Assembly (NCBI GenBank): GCA_963575745.1
Contig: CAUYUJ010018049.1
Location: forward strand, 85,001 to 135,000
Length of the DNA stretch: 50,000 nt
Direction of reading: 5' to 3'
Origin: Prorocentrum cordatum
Taxonomy: Eukaryota > Sar > Dinophyceae > Prorocentrales > Prorocentraceae
Shown in pieces: positions 1 to 9,063 of the stretch. Position 1 is the stretch's first letter; every line of letters starts with the position of its first letter. The notes under the pieces are model-generated. The model ran no database searches and was not told the DNA's origin. It was given only the letters and a program-made list of their open reading frames with translations. Position numbers and translations under genes: made by a program.

Positions 1-160
1 TGCGGACAGGGAGATCAGAAGAGGCCCACACCCGCACGGCAACTGCAAGCAGCTCGTCTTTGCGAACACTCTCTTGCTCTTGCTGGGGAAGCGCCGGACG
101 AGATCACACCGTCGCATCAAACGATTCGTGCGCATAACAAGCGCCCCGAGTCAGGGCCCC

Positions 161-505
161 TCACTCCTCGGCCGGAGGCGCGTCGTCGCTCGAGCGGCAG
201 AATGCAATGCCGCAACAGCCGCATCCGATGTCCTTGCCGGGGGGGAACTGCGTCTCCGTGTAGCAGCAGAGCATCTTGGCCGCGATCTCGCAGCAGCCGC
301 GCTCCTCGGACCAGCAGGGGTCGGGCTCGCAGCTGATGCAGCAGCACTCGAGCGCGATGGATCCCGCGCAGCAGCAGGCCTTGAAGGAGCCCATGAGCGG
401 CGGGTCCATGGCCTGGCTGGCAGTGCAGGACAGCTCGTAGCAGCAGCAGGCGACGATCGGCGACATGTTCTGCTTCAGCTCCTTGAGCTCGTTGGTGGAC
501 GTCAT
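161..505 (-). CDS. Small cysteine-rich protein, function unknown
   Basis: A 114-residue ORF from an ATG at 505 to a TGA at 161-163. It has 20 cysteines, mostly in CC and CCC clusters spread along residues 20-103 (for example ACCCYELSC near residue 19 and GCGCCG near residue 94), a short polar N-terminus with a lysine/glutamate stretch, and an acidic tail ending APPAEE. No signal peptide or membrane segment is evident. The spacing of cysteines suggests metal binding or a disulfide-rich fold, but I do not recognise the family. The ATG is the first in frame and lies 78 nt downstream of a spliced-leader relic on the same strand, which supports transcription and this start. Together they look like a reintegrated cDNA. 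Positions 1-160 lie downstream of the stop and show no poly(T) (poly-A on this strand) or other gene; they may be 3' UTR. Confidence 0.7.
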   Translation of the reverse strand: MTSTNELKELKQNMSPIVACCCYELSCTASQAMDPPLMGSFKACCCAGSIALECCCISCEPDPCWSEERGCCEIAAKMLCCYTETQFPPGKDIGCGCCGIAFCRSSDDAPPAEE

Positions 506-583
506 CGCGTGCGGGACAACTGGTGGGGGAGCGCAGACCTGACCAGAAGCTGTGGATCGGGAATCTGCCCGCCCTTCTCGCGG

Positions 584-605
584 CTTGAGCCAAAGTGGCT
601 ACGGA
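584..605 (-). other. Dinoflagellate spliced-leader (DinoSL) relic
   Basis: Read on the minus strand, this 22-nt string begins TCCGTAGCCA and ends GGCTCAAG. It differs from the conserved dinoflagellate trans-spliced leader only at motif position 11 (C instead of T). The 5' end of the relic coincides with the point where homology to the mTERF array begins (about 603-606), as expected if a mature, leader-capped mRNA was reverse-transcribed and inserted there. Genomic leader relics marking recycled cDNAs are known in dinoflagellates. Confidence 0.88.
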
Positions 606-1276
606 ACGGGACCATGCTTGCATCTCGGGGGTCCTCTTGAGGGCCTCTTGGAGCGCCCGGAGGGCCGCTTCGGCCGTCTTGAGACCATCTTGGGCCGTCG
701 TTGAACGCTCTTGGGCCCTCTTGCGGTCCTGGGCCTCCCGGAGGCCGTCCTGGAGGTGCCTTCAGCCGTCTCGGGAGCCTCCCGGGGAAAGGGGAGGGGC
801 CCGAGGCTCTGGTCGGCCAAGGGCTCTCGGCGCACAGACGCCCCAGCTTCCCATAGGCGGCGCGCCTGAGGGGGAAATGAGAAAGGGTGGGCCTTCTCAG
901 AAGGCTCGGAAATCCCCCGGCCTTCTGAGAGGTGTTATATAAGCCCTCCCCGAAGAAACGTAAAACTTCTCAGCAGGCGCGCGAGGGCTTCTGAGGAGTC
1001 CCGCCGCCTTCCGAGAAGCCCTTCTCCTTCCCATTTACCGCCCTCGCTTGCCGGCGATTCCCAGCCCAGGCTGCATTCGGCTGCGGGATGCTGGCGCGCC
1101 TCTGCACCGCGTGCCCTCGCCGAGGCCCCTGACTCAAGTGCCCTCGTCCGCTCGCGGCGGCGCCCCTTCGTGCAGAGGCTGGCCAAAAAAGGCGGGGGCA
1201 TTGCTGTTGGCGGGGCTCGCGCTGTCCCTCGCCGCTGCCGCCCGCTACCGCCAGGCCCTGGGCCGGTCTGTGCTAC
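606..1276. repeat. Unit 1 spacer: partial A block, B cassette, C segment
   Basis: 606-871 is the last part of the G-rich A block (repeats of the type CCTCTTGGGGGC). 872-1036 is the B cassette, bounded by imperfect inverted repeats (GGAAATGAGAA... and the reverse near 1020-1036) with palindromes of the type CCTTCTCAGAAGG inside. 1037-1276 is the GC-rich C segment. Open frames here change between units by indels and in-frame stops, so no gene is called. Confidence 0.75.
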
Positions 1277-1610
1277 GGCACGATCGATACACATATACAC
1301 ATGCATGCATGCATGCATGCATACAGACAGACAGACAGACAGACAGACCGACAGACAGACATATATACATACATGCATACATGAATACATGCATGCATGC
1401 ATACATGCATGCATGCATGCATACAGACAGACAGACAGACACACAGACAGGCAGGCAGGCAGACAGACATACACACGTACACACACACACACACATACAG
1501 ACACCCTCCGACGAATATTGCATGTACCCCCCTGTGTGGTGCTCGATACACCGCCACCCTCCCCTGGGGCCCAGGGACAATCCCGTGGAGGGTGTCTGTT
1601 ATACGCTTTT
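1277..1610. mobile_element. E element with expanded CATA/TGCA/CAGA microsatellite
   Basis: The right part (1500-1602) begins with CAGACACCCTCC and ends with its reverse complement GGAGGGTGTCTG. The left end, GGCACGATCGATA, is followed by about 220 bp of CAGA, CATA, TGCA and CA repeats (1283-1500). Compared with the unexpanded copies at 17818 and 26502, the microsatellite sits inside the left terminal repeat of a small inverted-repeat element. Positions 1611-1834 are the GC-rich 3' flank of the mTERF gene and hold nothing else. Confidence 0.6.
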
Positions 1611-1834
1611 TATATGCCCGCTCGCGTCCTGGGTCGCCCAGGCCCCGCCTCGCGCTGACCGCGCCCCGGCCAGTGCGCACCGCGGCGGCCCAGGGCGCGA
1701 GGCCCGCAGCGCGCTTGTCTGTCTCTGCATCCCTGTGGGCTGCCTGGCGCATCCGAGCACGCGCAGCACGCGTGCGCCGAGGCCCACTCACGTCCAGCCG
1801 CGTCACGAAGCCCATGCGAAGGCATCATGTTGTA

Positions 1835-2734
1835 CTACGTCCCCACTCCACGTGCAAGGCCAGTCCGTCTGAAAAACGTTGCGTCGCACAGCTTCAACCA
1901 AGAACAGACGCCGCCACTTGTTTGTGGCAGCAGGCCGAGCCCTTGCAATGCTAACAGTCTTGGCTTAATCCTGCCTTCCAGCGAATATGAAAAGTACCTC
2001 GGGTGCGACGTGATGTCCGTGACATCTACATGGGCTGCTTGCAAGAAGCTTAGTTTCGGCCGAATGTTCTTACTCACATTCAAGCCCAGCACTGGAGGAT
2101 ATGACGACGCCATCTTCAACACGGACTTGCGGTCGAAGCCCGCCGCCTCTAGCAGGGCAATGCGGCCCTCCACATCGTAGCCCAGCACTGGAGGATGTGA
2201 CGGCGCCATCTTCAAAACGGCCTTGCGGTCGAAGCCCGCCACCTCTAGCAGGGCAATGCGGCTTGCCACATCGTAGCCCAGCACTGGAGGATGTGACGAC
2301 GCCATCTTCAACACGGCCTTGCGGTCGAAGCCCGCCGCCTCTAGCAGGGCAATGCGGCTCTGCACATCGTAACCCAGCACTTGAGGATGTGACGACGCCA
2401 TCTTCAGCACGGCATTGCGGTCAAAGCCCGCCGCCTCTAGCGGGGCAATGCGGCTCTCCACATCGTAGCCCAGCACTGGAGGAAACGACGACGCCATCTT
2501 CAGCACGGCCTTGCGGTCAAAACCTGCCGCCTCCAGTAAGGCAATGCGAGCTTCCGCTCTGCGGCCTCCGGCCGTAGTGATGCATCGTCTCGGAGGCTGA
2601 CTGATAAACGCCAGTGTTGGTGGTGAGCCTCTCGCCGCCAGCCACCTGCCTCGGAGTCTGACGATATGCTTCATGTAGGACTGGGCCGTGGCCGGCTGCA
2701 CGATCTGCTTAGCCCTTGCCCGCCGCATGAACAT
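1835..2734 (-). CDS. mTERF-family modular protein, copy 1 (5 modules)
   Basis: A 299-residue protein of the mTERF family, whose members bind nucleic acid in mitochondria and plastids and act in organelle transcription, termination or RNA metabolism. The start is the ATG at 2734, in a good context (CACCATG) and opening MFMRRARAKQ. The frame stays open further upstream but has no earlier ATG. Residues 1-65 are basic, hydroxylated and free of acid runs, like an organelle presequence. Five 32-residue modules follow (pattern LLEAAGFDRKAVLKMA then P-x-VLG-x-DV), then the C-terminal part with FSYSLEGRIKPRLLALQ, typical of mTERF proteins, ending GLARGVGT. Residues at module positions 24/26/30 from N to C are F/P/Y, H/Q/Y, H/P/Y, H/P/Y, Y/P/L. 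No intron is needed. Family assignment is firm; target and organelle are inferred. Confidence 0.9.
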   Translation of the reverse strand: MFMRRARAKQIVQPATAQSYMKHIVRLRGRWLAARGSPPTLAFISQPPRRCITTAGGRRAEARIALLEAAGFDRKAVLKMASSFPPVLGYDVESRIAPLEAAGFDRNAVLKMASSHPQVLGYDVQSRIALLEAAGFDRKAVLKMASSHPPVLGYDVASRIALLEVAGFDRKAVLKMAPSHPPVLGYDVEGRIALLEAAGFDRKSVLKMASSYPPVLGLNVSKNIRPKLSFLQAAHVDVTDITSHPRYFSYSLEGRIKPRLLALQGLGLLPQTSGGVCSWLKLCDATFFRRTGLARGVGT

Positions 2735-3607
2735 GGTGACAGCTGAGCTACCGTGAGTTCGTGTCGTGTCGACCCCGGCGTTGGGTCCTGACACCGCGTG
2801 GACCGTTCAACCTTGCACGAATGGCCGTTTCCGAAACGCCCGATCGATCAACATCGACCGATTCTGGGTCGCCAGCGGCGTTCATCGCTGAACGCCAGCG
2901 GCGGGATCGCCGCCAGTCGACACGACACGAACCTACCGTAGGTCTTCCCCCCGGCTGGTCGCGCACAGCAGCGGTTACTACCGAAGGCCGCGAAGGAGGC
3001 GCCGCGCCAAGAGGCGCCGCACGGAGAGGCCTCCTTCGGCGGCGAGCCCAGGGAAGAAGTGAGAAAATGAGGAAACGAACTCCATACACCGACCATGTGT
3101 GTGGCCCTGCACTGAAAGTTGCACAGGACAGCGGATCCTGGTGTGCACGGGATCCTGGTGTATACCTTTTTCGGCGTCTCCCCGGGAGACGGGAAACAAA
3201 AGTATACACCGCACCACCCCGACGTCGGCCGCGACCCTCAAAGAGTCCCGGGATTGAAAGAAAAACAGCCCGCCACTGGTAATGCACACGTTCTTGTTTC
3301 CGAGAAGGGGTGGGCCTTCTGAGAAGCCCCGCCGCCTTCTGAGAGGGCCTTCTCCTTCTCACTTCCCCCCCTCGCTCGCCGCCGATTCCTGATACCGCAG
3401 CGAGGGCACCAAGGAGGAAGTCGACTCAGCACTGGCCCTCGGCCGGCGTCGGAGCACACAGGCTGCGCCAGGATGGCCCGAGACAGAACCGGCTGCACCG
3501 AAACAGCGTGAGCCGAAATGGCCTCGGACGCTATAGAAAAACACCACGGAAGCTAATTACGTAGCCGCCTCGCGGCGCCTTCGCAGCGACCGCCTCCCGA
3601 CACGGTA
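2735..3607. repeat. Unit 1 5' flank and J cassette
   Basis: This is the region upstream of mTERF copy 1. Immediately before the ATG the minus strand reads GGTAGCTCAGCTGTCACC, which offers possible trans-splice acceptor AGs, unproven. 2860-3060 is GC-rich with GGCGCC palindromes. The GGATCCTGGTGT motif is tandemly duplicated near 3133-3160. 3157-3210 is a 54-bp palindrome, listed separately. 3299-3366 is a short J cassette related to B. No gene is supported. Confidence 0.6.
3157..3210. repeat. 54-bp imperfect palindrome in mTERF 5' flank
   Basis: The segment starts GGTGTATACC and ends AGTATACACC, with GTCTCCC and GGGAGAC at the centre, so it could fold into one long hairpin. Versions recur upstream of other copies (near 7206, 12520, 23890, 28650, 34080), some decayed. 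It could be a regulatory palindrome or the remains of a foldback element. Confidence 0.6.
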
Positions 3608-3781
3608 CAGTGGAGGCCCGACCACAAGAAACCTTCCACAAGAAACCCAACCCTGAGACCCCAGGACGTCCAATCAGTTCTGGCGTGGGAACGTCGCGCT
3701 CCACAGCAAAACCATCGAAACCCAAGAAACCCATGACACCATGAAGGCAAGCAGGGTGTTTCGTGGCATGGGTCTCCACTG
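3608..3781. mobile_element. 174-bp inverted-repeat element (K family), copy 1
   Basis: Terminal inverted repeats CAGTGGAGGCCC and GGGTCTCCACTG, matching at 11 of 12 positions, are flanked by TA on both sides. Paralogous units at about 7796, 13057 and 45790 lack it. The size and TA flanks resemble a MITE of the Tc1/mariner or PIF/Harbinger type. Long open frames in it on both strands are side effects of near-identity between copies. Confidence 0.7.
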
Positions 3782-5180
3782 TATACCGAGTGGACAGATT
3801 CAGGAGAATCCGTGCTGTGGATGCTCGACATGATCTGGCTCAGACGCCCCCTGCTGACAGGCATCACTGGATCCCCATCAGCCATCTGGACGCATGTGGT
3901 TCAGGGAGTTGGTTCTTCCAACCTCCTTCCCCTTCGATCATAGATCTACCTCGCCACCTACCCTCTCTCCCCGCACGTTCCCGGGCGGGGTGCGCTATCA
4001 AGCCTCCGTGGGGCGATGAATGGGCGATTCGGGGTCGACGCATCCTTCGGGTCATAACTCGGGCCTCCGGCGGCCACTCGGGACCACCCGGGCACCCCAG
4101 GACGCCTCTAGGAGCAGCCGCTGGAACTTCGAACGCGCCCCGAGGCTGGAAAGCCGCCGAGAGCTGACGACGTCCGAAAACTTGACACACGCTCGGCACG
4201 GGGACGGAAAGCGCGCGTACTTCGTGAGAGCGCGCGATCGCTTGCTTCGGGTTGTGGAGCTCTGCCTGCGTAGACTGTAGCACGAGAAACAAAAATCTAG
4301 CAAAGAACCGTGCGAAAACCCATGCGTCTTGCATTTCTGGGCCTTCCTAGGGGTCCTTTGGGGGCTCTGTTGGGCAGTCTTGGGGCCCTCTTGGGCGGTC
4401 CGTGGGCCCTTTTGGGCCCTCTTGGGGGGCTTGGGCCGTCGTGGGGCCCTCTTGGAGCCCTCTGGGGCCCTCTTGAGGACCTCCAATGGCCCTCTTGGGG
4501 CTCTCTTGGGAAGCTATCGGGGCCCTCAGGGGCCTTTGGGGGGCCGTCTTGGGGCTCTGTTGGGCTGTTTTGGAGCCCACTTGGGCCGTCTTGCGGCCCT
4601 CTTGGGGACCTCTTGGGCCGTCGTGGAGCGGTCTTGGGGGCCTCCTGGGCCGTCGCAGACGGTACGACAACGACAAAACAGCGAGTGTGCCACAAATGCA
4701 AGTTTTCCCTAGGGAATGGGACGATGCTTGCCTCTTGGGGGTCCTCTTGAGGGCCTCTGGGAGCGTCTGGAGGGCCTTGATGCCGTCTTGAAAGCATATT
4801 GGGCCGTCTTTGAGCGCTCTTGGGCCTTCTTGAGGTCCTGGGCCTCCCTGAGACCGTCTTGTAGGTGCCTTCAGCCGTCTCGGGAGCCTGGGGCCCGAGG
4901 CTCTGGTCGGCCAAGGGCCTCGGCGCACAGACACCCCAGCGTCCCACAGGCGGCGCGCCTGAGGGGGAAATGAGAAGGAGCGGGCCTTCTCAGAAGGCTC
5001 GGAGGTCCCCCGGCCTTCTGAGAAGTTGTATAAGCGAGGACGGCTCACGGTGAAATCCATATTGGGATTCGAAGGTAAATCCGTCTTGGGATTCACCTTC
5101 GGCAGATTTAAGCATCGAAAATCCATCGAAACGGGAATTCAGATTTCACCCTTTGCCCTCCACCCAAAGAAGATGCTCGG
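3782..5180. repeat. K tail, A block, truncated B and small element
   Basis: 3782-4320 is unit-conserved spacer without a credible gene. 4330-4905 is the G-rich A block, imperfect 12-18-bp repeats around CCCTCTTGGGGC, interrupted near 4660-4720 by a conserved non-repetitive stretch. 4965-5035 is a truncated B cassette. 5036-5175 is a copy of the inverted-repeat element defined at 48306-48441, here with a damaged left end. Confidence 0.7.
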
Positions 5181-5320
5181 GACACCCTCCGACGAATGTT
5201 GCATGTAAACTCCGTGTATAAAGTCGCTGGCTCTCCGTGGTTATCTATACTCCGCCACCCTCCCCTGGGGCCCAGGAACAATCCCGTGGGGGGTGTCTCT
5301 GTCTATTTTTCTGGTGGCGG
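5181..5320. mobile_element. E element without microsatellite
   Basis: It starts GACACCCTCCGACGAAT and ends in the GGGGGGTGTCTCTGTC and GGTGGCGG motifs shared by all units. The left terminal part found in other units is replaced by the small element at 5036-5175, so no CAGA/CATA array formed here. 5321-5594 is the GC-rich mTERF 3' flank. Confidence 0.6.
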
Positions 5321-5594
5321 ATATGCCCGCTCGCGTCCTGGGTTGCCCAGGCCCCGCCTCGCGCGGACCGCGCCCCGGCCAGTGCGCGCCGCGCGGCCGC
5401 GTGTCGCGCCCTCGCGCCGCCGCCCTCTGGAGAAGGGCACCGCGGCGGCCCAGGGCGCGAGGCACGCGGCGCGCTTGTCTGTCTCTGCATCCCTGTGGGC
5501 TGCCCAGCGCATCCGAGCACGTGCAGCACGCGTGCGCCGAGGCACGGTCACGTCCAGCCGCGGCACCAAATCCATGCGAAGGCATCATGTTGTA

Positions 5595-6782
5595 CTACAT
5601 CCTCACTCCGCGTGCAAGGCCAGTCCGTCTGAAAAACGTTGCGTCGCAGAGCACCAACCAAGAACAGACGCCGCCACTTGTGTGTGGCAGCAGACCAAGA
5701 CCTTGCAATGCCAACAGTCGTGGCTTAATCCGGCCTTCCAGCGAAAATGAAAAGTACCTCGGGTGCGACGTGATGTCTGTAACATCTACATGGGCCGCTT
5801 GCAAAAAGTTCAGTTTCGGCCGAATGTTCTTACTCACATCCAAGCCCAGCACTGGAGGAAACGATGACGCCATCTTCAACACGGCCTTGCGGTCGAAGCC
5901 CGCCGCCTCTAGCAGGGCAATGCGTCTCTCCACATCGTAGCCCAGCACTCGAGGACACGACGACGCCATCTTCAGCACGGCCCTGCGGGCGAAGCCCGCC
6001 GCCTCTAGCAGGGCAATGCGGCTCTCCACATCGTAACCCAGCACTTGAGGAAATGATGACGCCATCTTCAGCACGGCCTTGCGGTCGAAGCCCGCCGCCT
6101 CTAGCAGGGCAATGCGACTCTCCACATCCAAGCCCAGCAATGCAGGATGTGACGCCGCCATCTTCAGAACGGCCTTGCGGTCGAAGCCCGCCGCCTCTAG
6201 CAGGACAATGCGGCTCTCCACATCGTATCCCAGCACTGGAGGAAACGACGACGCCATCTTCAACACAGCCTTGCGGTCGAAGCCCGCCGCCTCTAGCAGT
6301 GCAATGCGGCTCTCCACATCCAAGCCCAGCACTGGAGGAAACGACGACGCCATCTTCAGCACGGCCCTGCGGGCGAAGCCCGCCGCCTCTAGCAGTGCAA
6401 TGCGGCTCTCCACATCCAAGCCCAGCACTTGAGGAAACGACGACGCCATTTTCAGCACGGCCCTGCGGTCGAAGCCCGCCGCCTCTAGCAGGACAATACG
6501 GCTCTCCACATCCAAGCTCAGCACTTGAGGATGTGACGACACCATCTTCACCACTGCCTGGCGGTCAAAGCCTGCCGCCTCCAGTAAGGCAATGCGAGCT
6601 TCCGCTCTGCGGCCTGCGGCCGTAGTGATGGACCGTCTCGGAGGCTGACTGATAAACGCCAGTGTTGGTGGCGAGCCTCTCGCCGCCAGCCACCTGCCTC
6701 GGAATATAGCGGAGGGCTTCATGTAGGACTGGGCCGTGGCCGGCTGCACGATCTGCTTAGCCCTTGCCCGCCGCATGAACAT
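5595..6782 (-). CDS. mTERF-family modular protein, copy 2 (8 modules)
   Basis: A 395-residue protein from the ATG at 6782 (CACCATG context). The basic presequence-like N-terminus and mTERF C-terminus match copy 1, but there are eight 32-residue modules, so the protein is exactly 96 residues longer. Positions 24/26/30 from N to C are H/Q/L, F/Q/L, F/P/L, F/P/Y, H/A/L, F/Q/Y, C/R/Y, F/P/L. Module 5 (AASHPALLGLDV) is identical to module 5 of copy 6, and two modules have A instead of D after GF, so modules appear to be exchanged between copies. The frame is intact. Expected role: organellar nucleic-acid binding; target unknown. Confidence 0.9.
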   Translation of the reverse strand: MFMRRARAKQIVQPATAQSYMKPSAIFRGRWLAARGSPPTLAFISQPPRRSITTAAGRRAEARIALLEAAGFDRQAVVKMVSSHPQVLSLDVESRIVLLEAAGFDRRAVLKMASSFPQVLGLDVESRIALLEAAGFARRAVLKMASSFPPVLGLDVESRIALLEAAGFDRKAVLKMASSFPPVLGYDVESRIVLLEAAGFDRKAVLKMAASHPALLGLDVESRIALLEAAGFDRKAVLKMASSFPQVLGYDVESRIALLEAAGFARRAVLKMASSCPRVLGYDVERRIALLEAAGFDRKAVLKMASSFPPVLGLDVSKNIRPKLNFLQAAHVDVTDITSHPRYFSFSLEGRIKPRLLALQGLGLLPHTSGGVCSWLVLCDATFFRRTGLARGVRM

Positions 6783-8245
6783 GGTGACAGCTGAGCTACC
6801 GTGGGTTCGTGTCGTGTCGACCCCGGCGTTGGTTCCTGACACCGCATGGATCGTTCAATCTTGCACGAATGGCCGTTTCCGAAACGCCCGATCGTTCAAC
6901 ATCGACCGACTCTGGGTCGCCAGCGGCGTTCAACGCTGAGCGCCAGCGGCGGGGTCGCCGCAAGTCGACAAGACGCGAACCTACCGTAGGTCTTCCCCCC
7001 TGGCCCGTCGCGCACGGCAGCGGCCACTAACGAAGGCCGCGAGGGTAGGAGGGCGGGCGCCGCGCCAAGAGGCGCCGCACGGAGAGGCCTCCTTCGGCGG
7101 CGAGCCCAGGGAACAAGTGAGAAAATAAGGAAACGAACTCCATACACCGACGATTTGTCTGGCCCTGCACTGGAGTTTGCACAGGAAAGCGGATCCTGGT
7201 GTGCACGGGATCCTGGTGTATACCTTTTTCGGTTATTTCCTGGGGGACGGAAAAAAAGGTGTACGCGGCACCACCCCGACGTCGTCCGCGACACTCCAAA
7301 AGTCCTGGGATTGGAAGAAAAATGATACATGTTCTTGTTTCCGATAAGGGGTGGGCCTTCTCGGAAGGCTCGGAACCCCGAAGACGCAGAACACTTCTCA
7401 GAAGGCCGGCGGGCTTCTGAGAAGCCCCGCAGCCTTCCGAGAGGGCCTTCCCCTTCTCACTTCCCCCCTCGCTCGCCGCCGACTCCTGATACCGCAGCGA
7501 GGGCACCAAGCAGGGACGTCGACTCAGCACTGGCCCTCGGCGGGCGTCGGAGCACACAGGCTGCGCCAGGATGGCCCGCGACAGAGTTGGCTGCACCAGA
7601 ACGGCTCGAGCCGAGATGGCCCCGGACGCTACAGGAAGACATCACGGAGGCTACGCGGCCGCCTCGCGGCGCCTTCGCAGCGACCGCCTCCCGACACGGC
7701 AGCGTCGCACCCAGCTGCCCCCACCCTCGGCCAGCCGCCCGCTCCCCCTGGCCAGTCCCAGCTCAGAGCGCGTCCTTCCTGGGCGCGTGGACGGCATACC
7801 GAGTGGACCGATCTAGCAGAACCCGTGGCGCGGATGCTCGGCATGACCCGGCGCAGACACCCCCTGCTGACAGGCATCACAGGATCCCCATTCGGCCATC
7901 TGGGCGCATGTGGTTGAGGGAGTTGGTTCTTCCAAACCTCCTCCCCCTTCGATCAAAGATCTACCTCGCCACCTAATTACCCTCTCTCCCCGCACGTTCC
8001 TGGGCGGGATGCGCTATCAAGCCCCCGCGGGCGATGAATGGGCGATTGGGGATCGACGCATCCTTCGGGTCATAAGTCGGGCCTCCGGCGGCCATTCGGG
8101 ACGACCCGGGCACCCCAGGACGCCTATAGGAGCAGCCGCTGGAACTTCGAACGCGTCCCGAGGCTGGAGAGCCGCCGAGAACCGACGGCGACGTCCGAAA
8201 ACTTTGAACCTCGAAACTTCGATTCCCCCTCTGGGGAAGCCAAAA
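6783..8245. repeat. Unit 2 5' flank, J cassette and K segment with empty site
   Basis: This holds the conserved 5' flank, a palindromic region near 7206-7262, and the J cassette at about 7341-7466. The K segment here lacks the 174-bp element; the empty site is near 7796. Homology to the other units stops at about 8207, where the sequence changes to the inverted and direct repeats described next. No gene is supported. Confidence 0.6.
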
Positions 8246-8417
8246 GGTACCGATACCGCTACTCCCCGGACCTCTCCCCGGAGGCGTTCTGACCAGGATT
8301 TCGAGGCGAATCCAGCGGTGGCGACGAGGGCCTCCCAGGAGGCCCAAAAAGGGGAAAACGAAAAAAAGGGTGGCGGTATGGGTACCGAGAGCTCTGGGGA
8401 GTAGCGGTATCGGTACC
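8246..8417. repeat. 172-bp element with perfect 22-bp inverted ends
   Basis: 8246-8267 (starting GGTACCGATACCGCTAC) is the exact reverse complement of 8396-8417. It is enclosed by about 28-bp direct repeats at 8200-8228 and 8434-8462, each containing TTTGAACCTCGAAACTTCGA. Looks like a small non-autonomous inverted-repeat element; its origin is not recognised. Confidence 0.7.
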
Positions 8418-8493
8418 CGGTGAGGGGACATCGGAACTTTGAACCTCGAAACTTCGACCCCCCCTCATCCGAATCCCACCCTCACGTTTAGAC

Positions 8494-8635
8494 GAGCGCG
8501 TTCCACTACTCGCAAAGTCACTGCTCGCAAATGGCCTGGATCCCCCGCGAGGGATCTACGATAGATTACGTAAAAGCAGGCTGGTGTTTTTCGGACGTTT
8601 GCGAGTAGGCACTTTGCGAGTAGTGGAACGCGCTC
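8494..8635. mobile_element. 142-bp MITE-like element with long inverted ends
   Basis: The ends are perfect inverted repeats of 25 bp (starting GAGCGCGTTCCACTACTC). The similarity continues inward for another 13 positions with 3 mismatches. The core is about 66 bp. No clear target duplication is visible. Only one copy occurs in this window. Confidence 0.7.
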
Positions 8636-8889
8636 GGCGAACATAGCCCCTGGTGATGCAGCGGGCGGACTCGCGAGCGCCTGCGGCGGGCTGCGGGGGG
8701 GCCCACGGGAGGCCGAGGCAGCATGTGTGAATAGCTCGCGCCAGTGGCTCCCTTCACGATGGCCCGCGACAGAGTTGGCTGCACCAAAACGGCGCGAGCC
8801 GAAATGGCCTCGGACGCAATATGAAGACACCACGGAAGCTACCTGGCCGCCTCGCGGCGTCTTCGCAGCGACCGCCTCCCGACACGGTA
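8636..8889. other. Unique stretch, then second J/K segment
   Basis: 8636-8750 is a GC-rich sequence not seen in other units. From about 8757 the K segment begins again, giving unit 2 a second K copy. No gene is supported. Confidence 0.5.
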
Positions 8890-9063
8890 CAGTGGAGGCC
8901 CGACCACAAGAAACCTTCCACAAGAAACCCAACCCTGAGACCCCAGGACGTCCATTGAGTTCTGGTGTGGGAACGTCGCGCTCCACAGCAAAACCATCGA
9001 AACCCAAGAAACCCAGGGCACCATGGAGGCAAGCAGGGTGTTTCTTGGCATGGGTCTCCACTG
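8890..9063. mobile_element. 174-bp inverted-repeat element (K family), copy 2
   Basis: Same ends and TA flanks as the copy at 3608. It lies in the duplicated K segment of unit 2, while the first K segment of that unit (empty site near 7796) lacks it. Confidence 0.7.

Noticed and set aside
1283-1872. Overlapping open frames rich in H/T/Y/M/A (plus strand) and C/V/M/S (minus strand), here and at 10600, 31900, 36500 and 42700
   Set aside because: They are translations of CAGA/CATA/TGCA microsatellites, whose periods keep several frames open on both strands.
2735-2794. Twenty extra codons at the N-terminus of the mTERF frames (also in copies 2, 3, 5 and 6)
   Set aside because: The upstream frame starts with GTG, not ATG. 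The first ATG (MFMRR, CACCATG context) is the better eukaryotic start.
4297-5126. Long proline/arginine/lysine-rich minus-strand frames over the A blocks
   Set aside because: They follow the G-rich minisatellite, change frame between units, and have no domain-like sequence.
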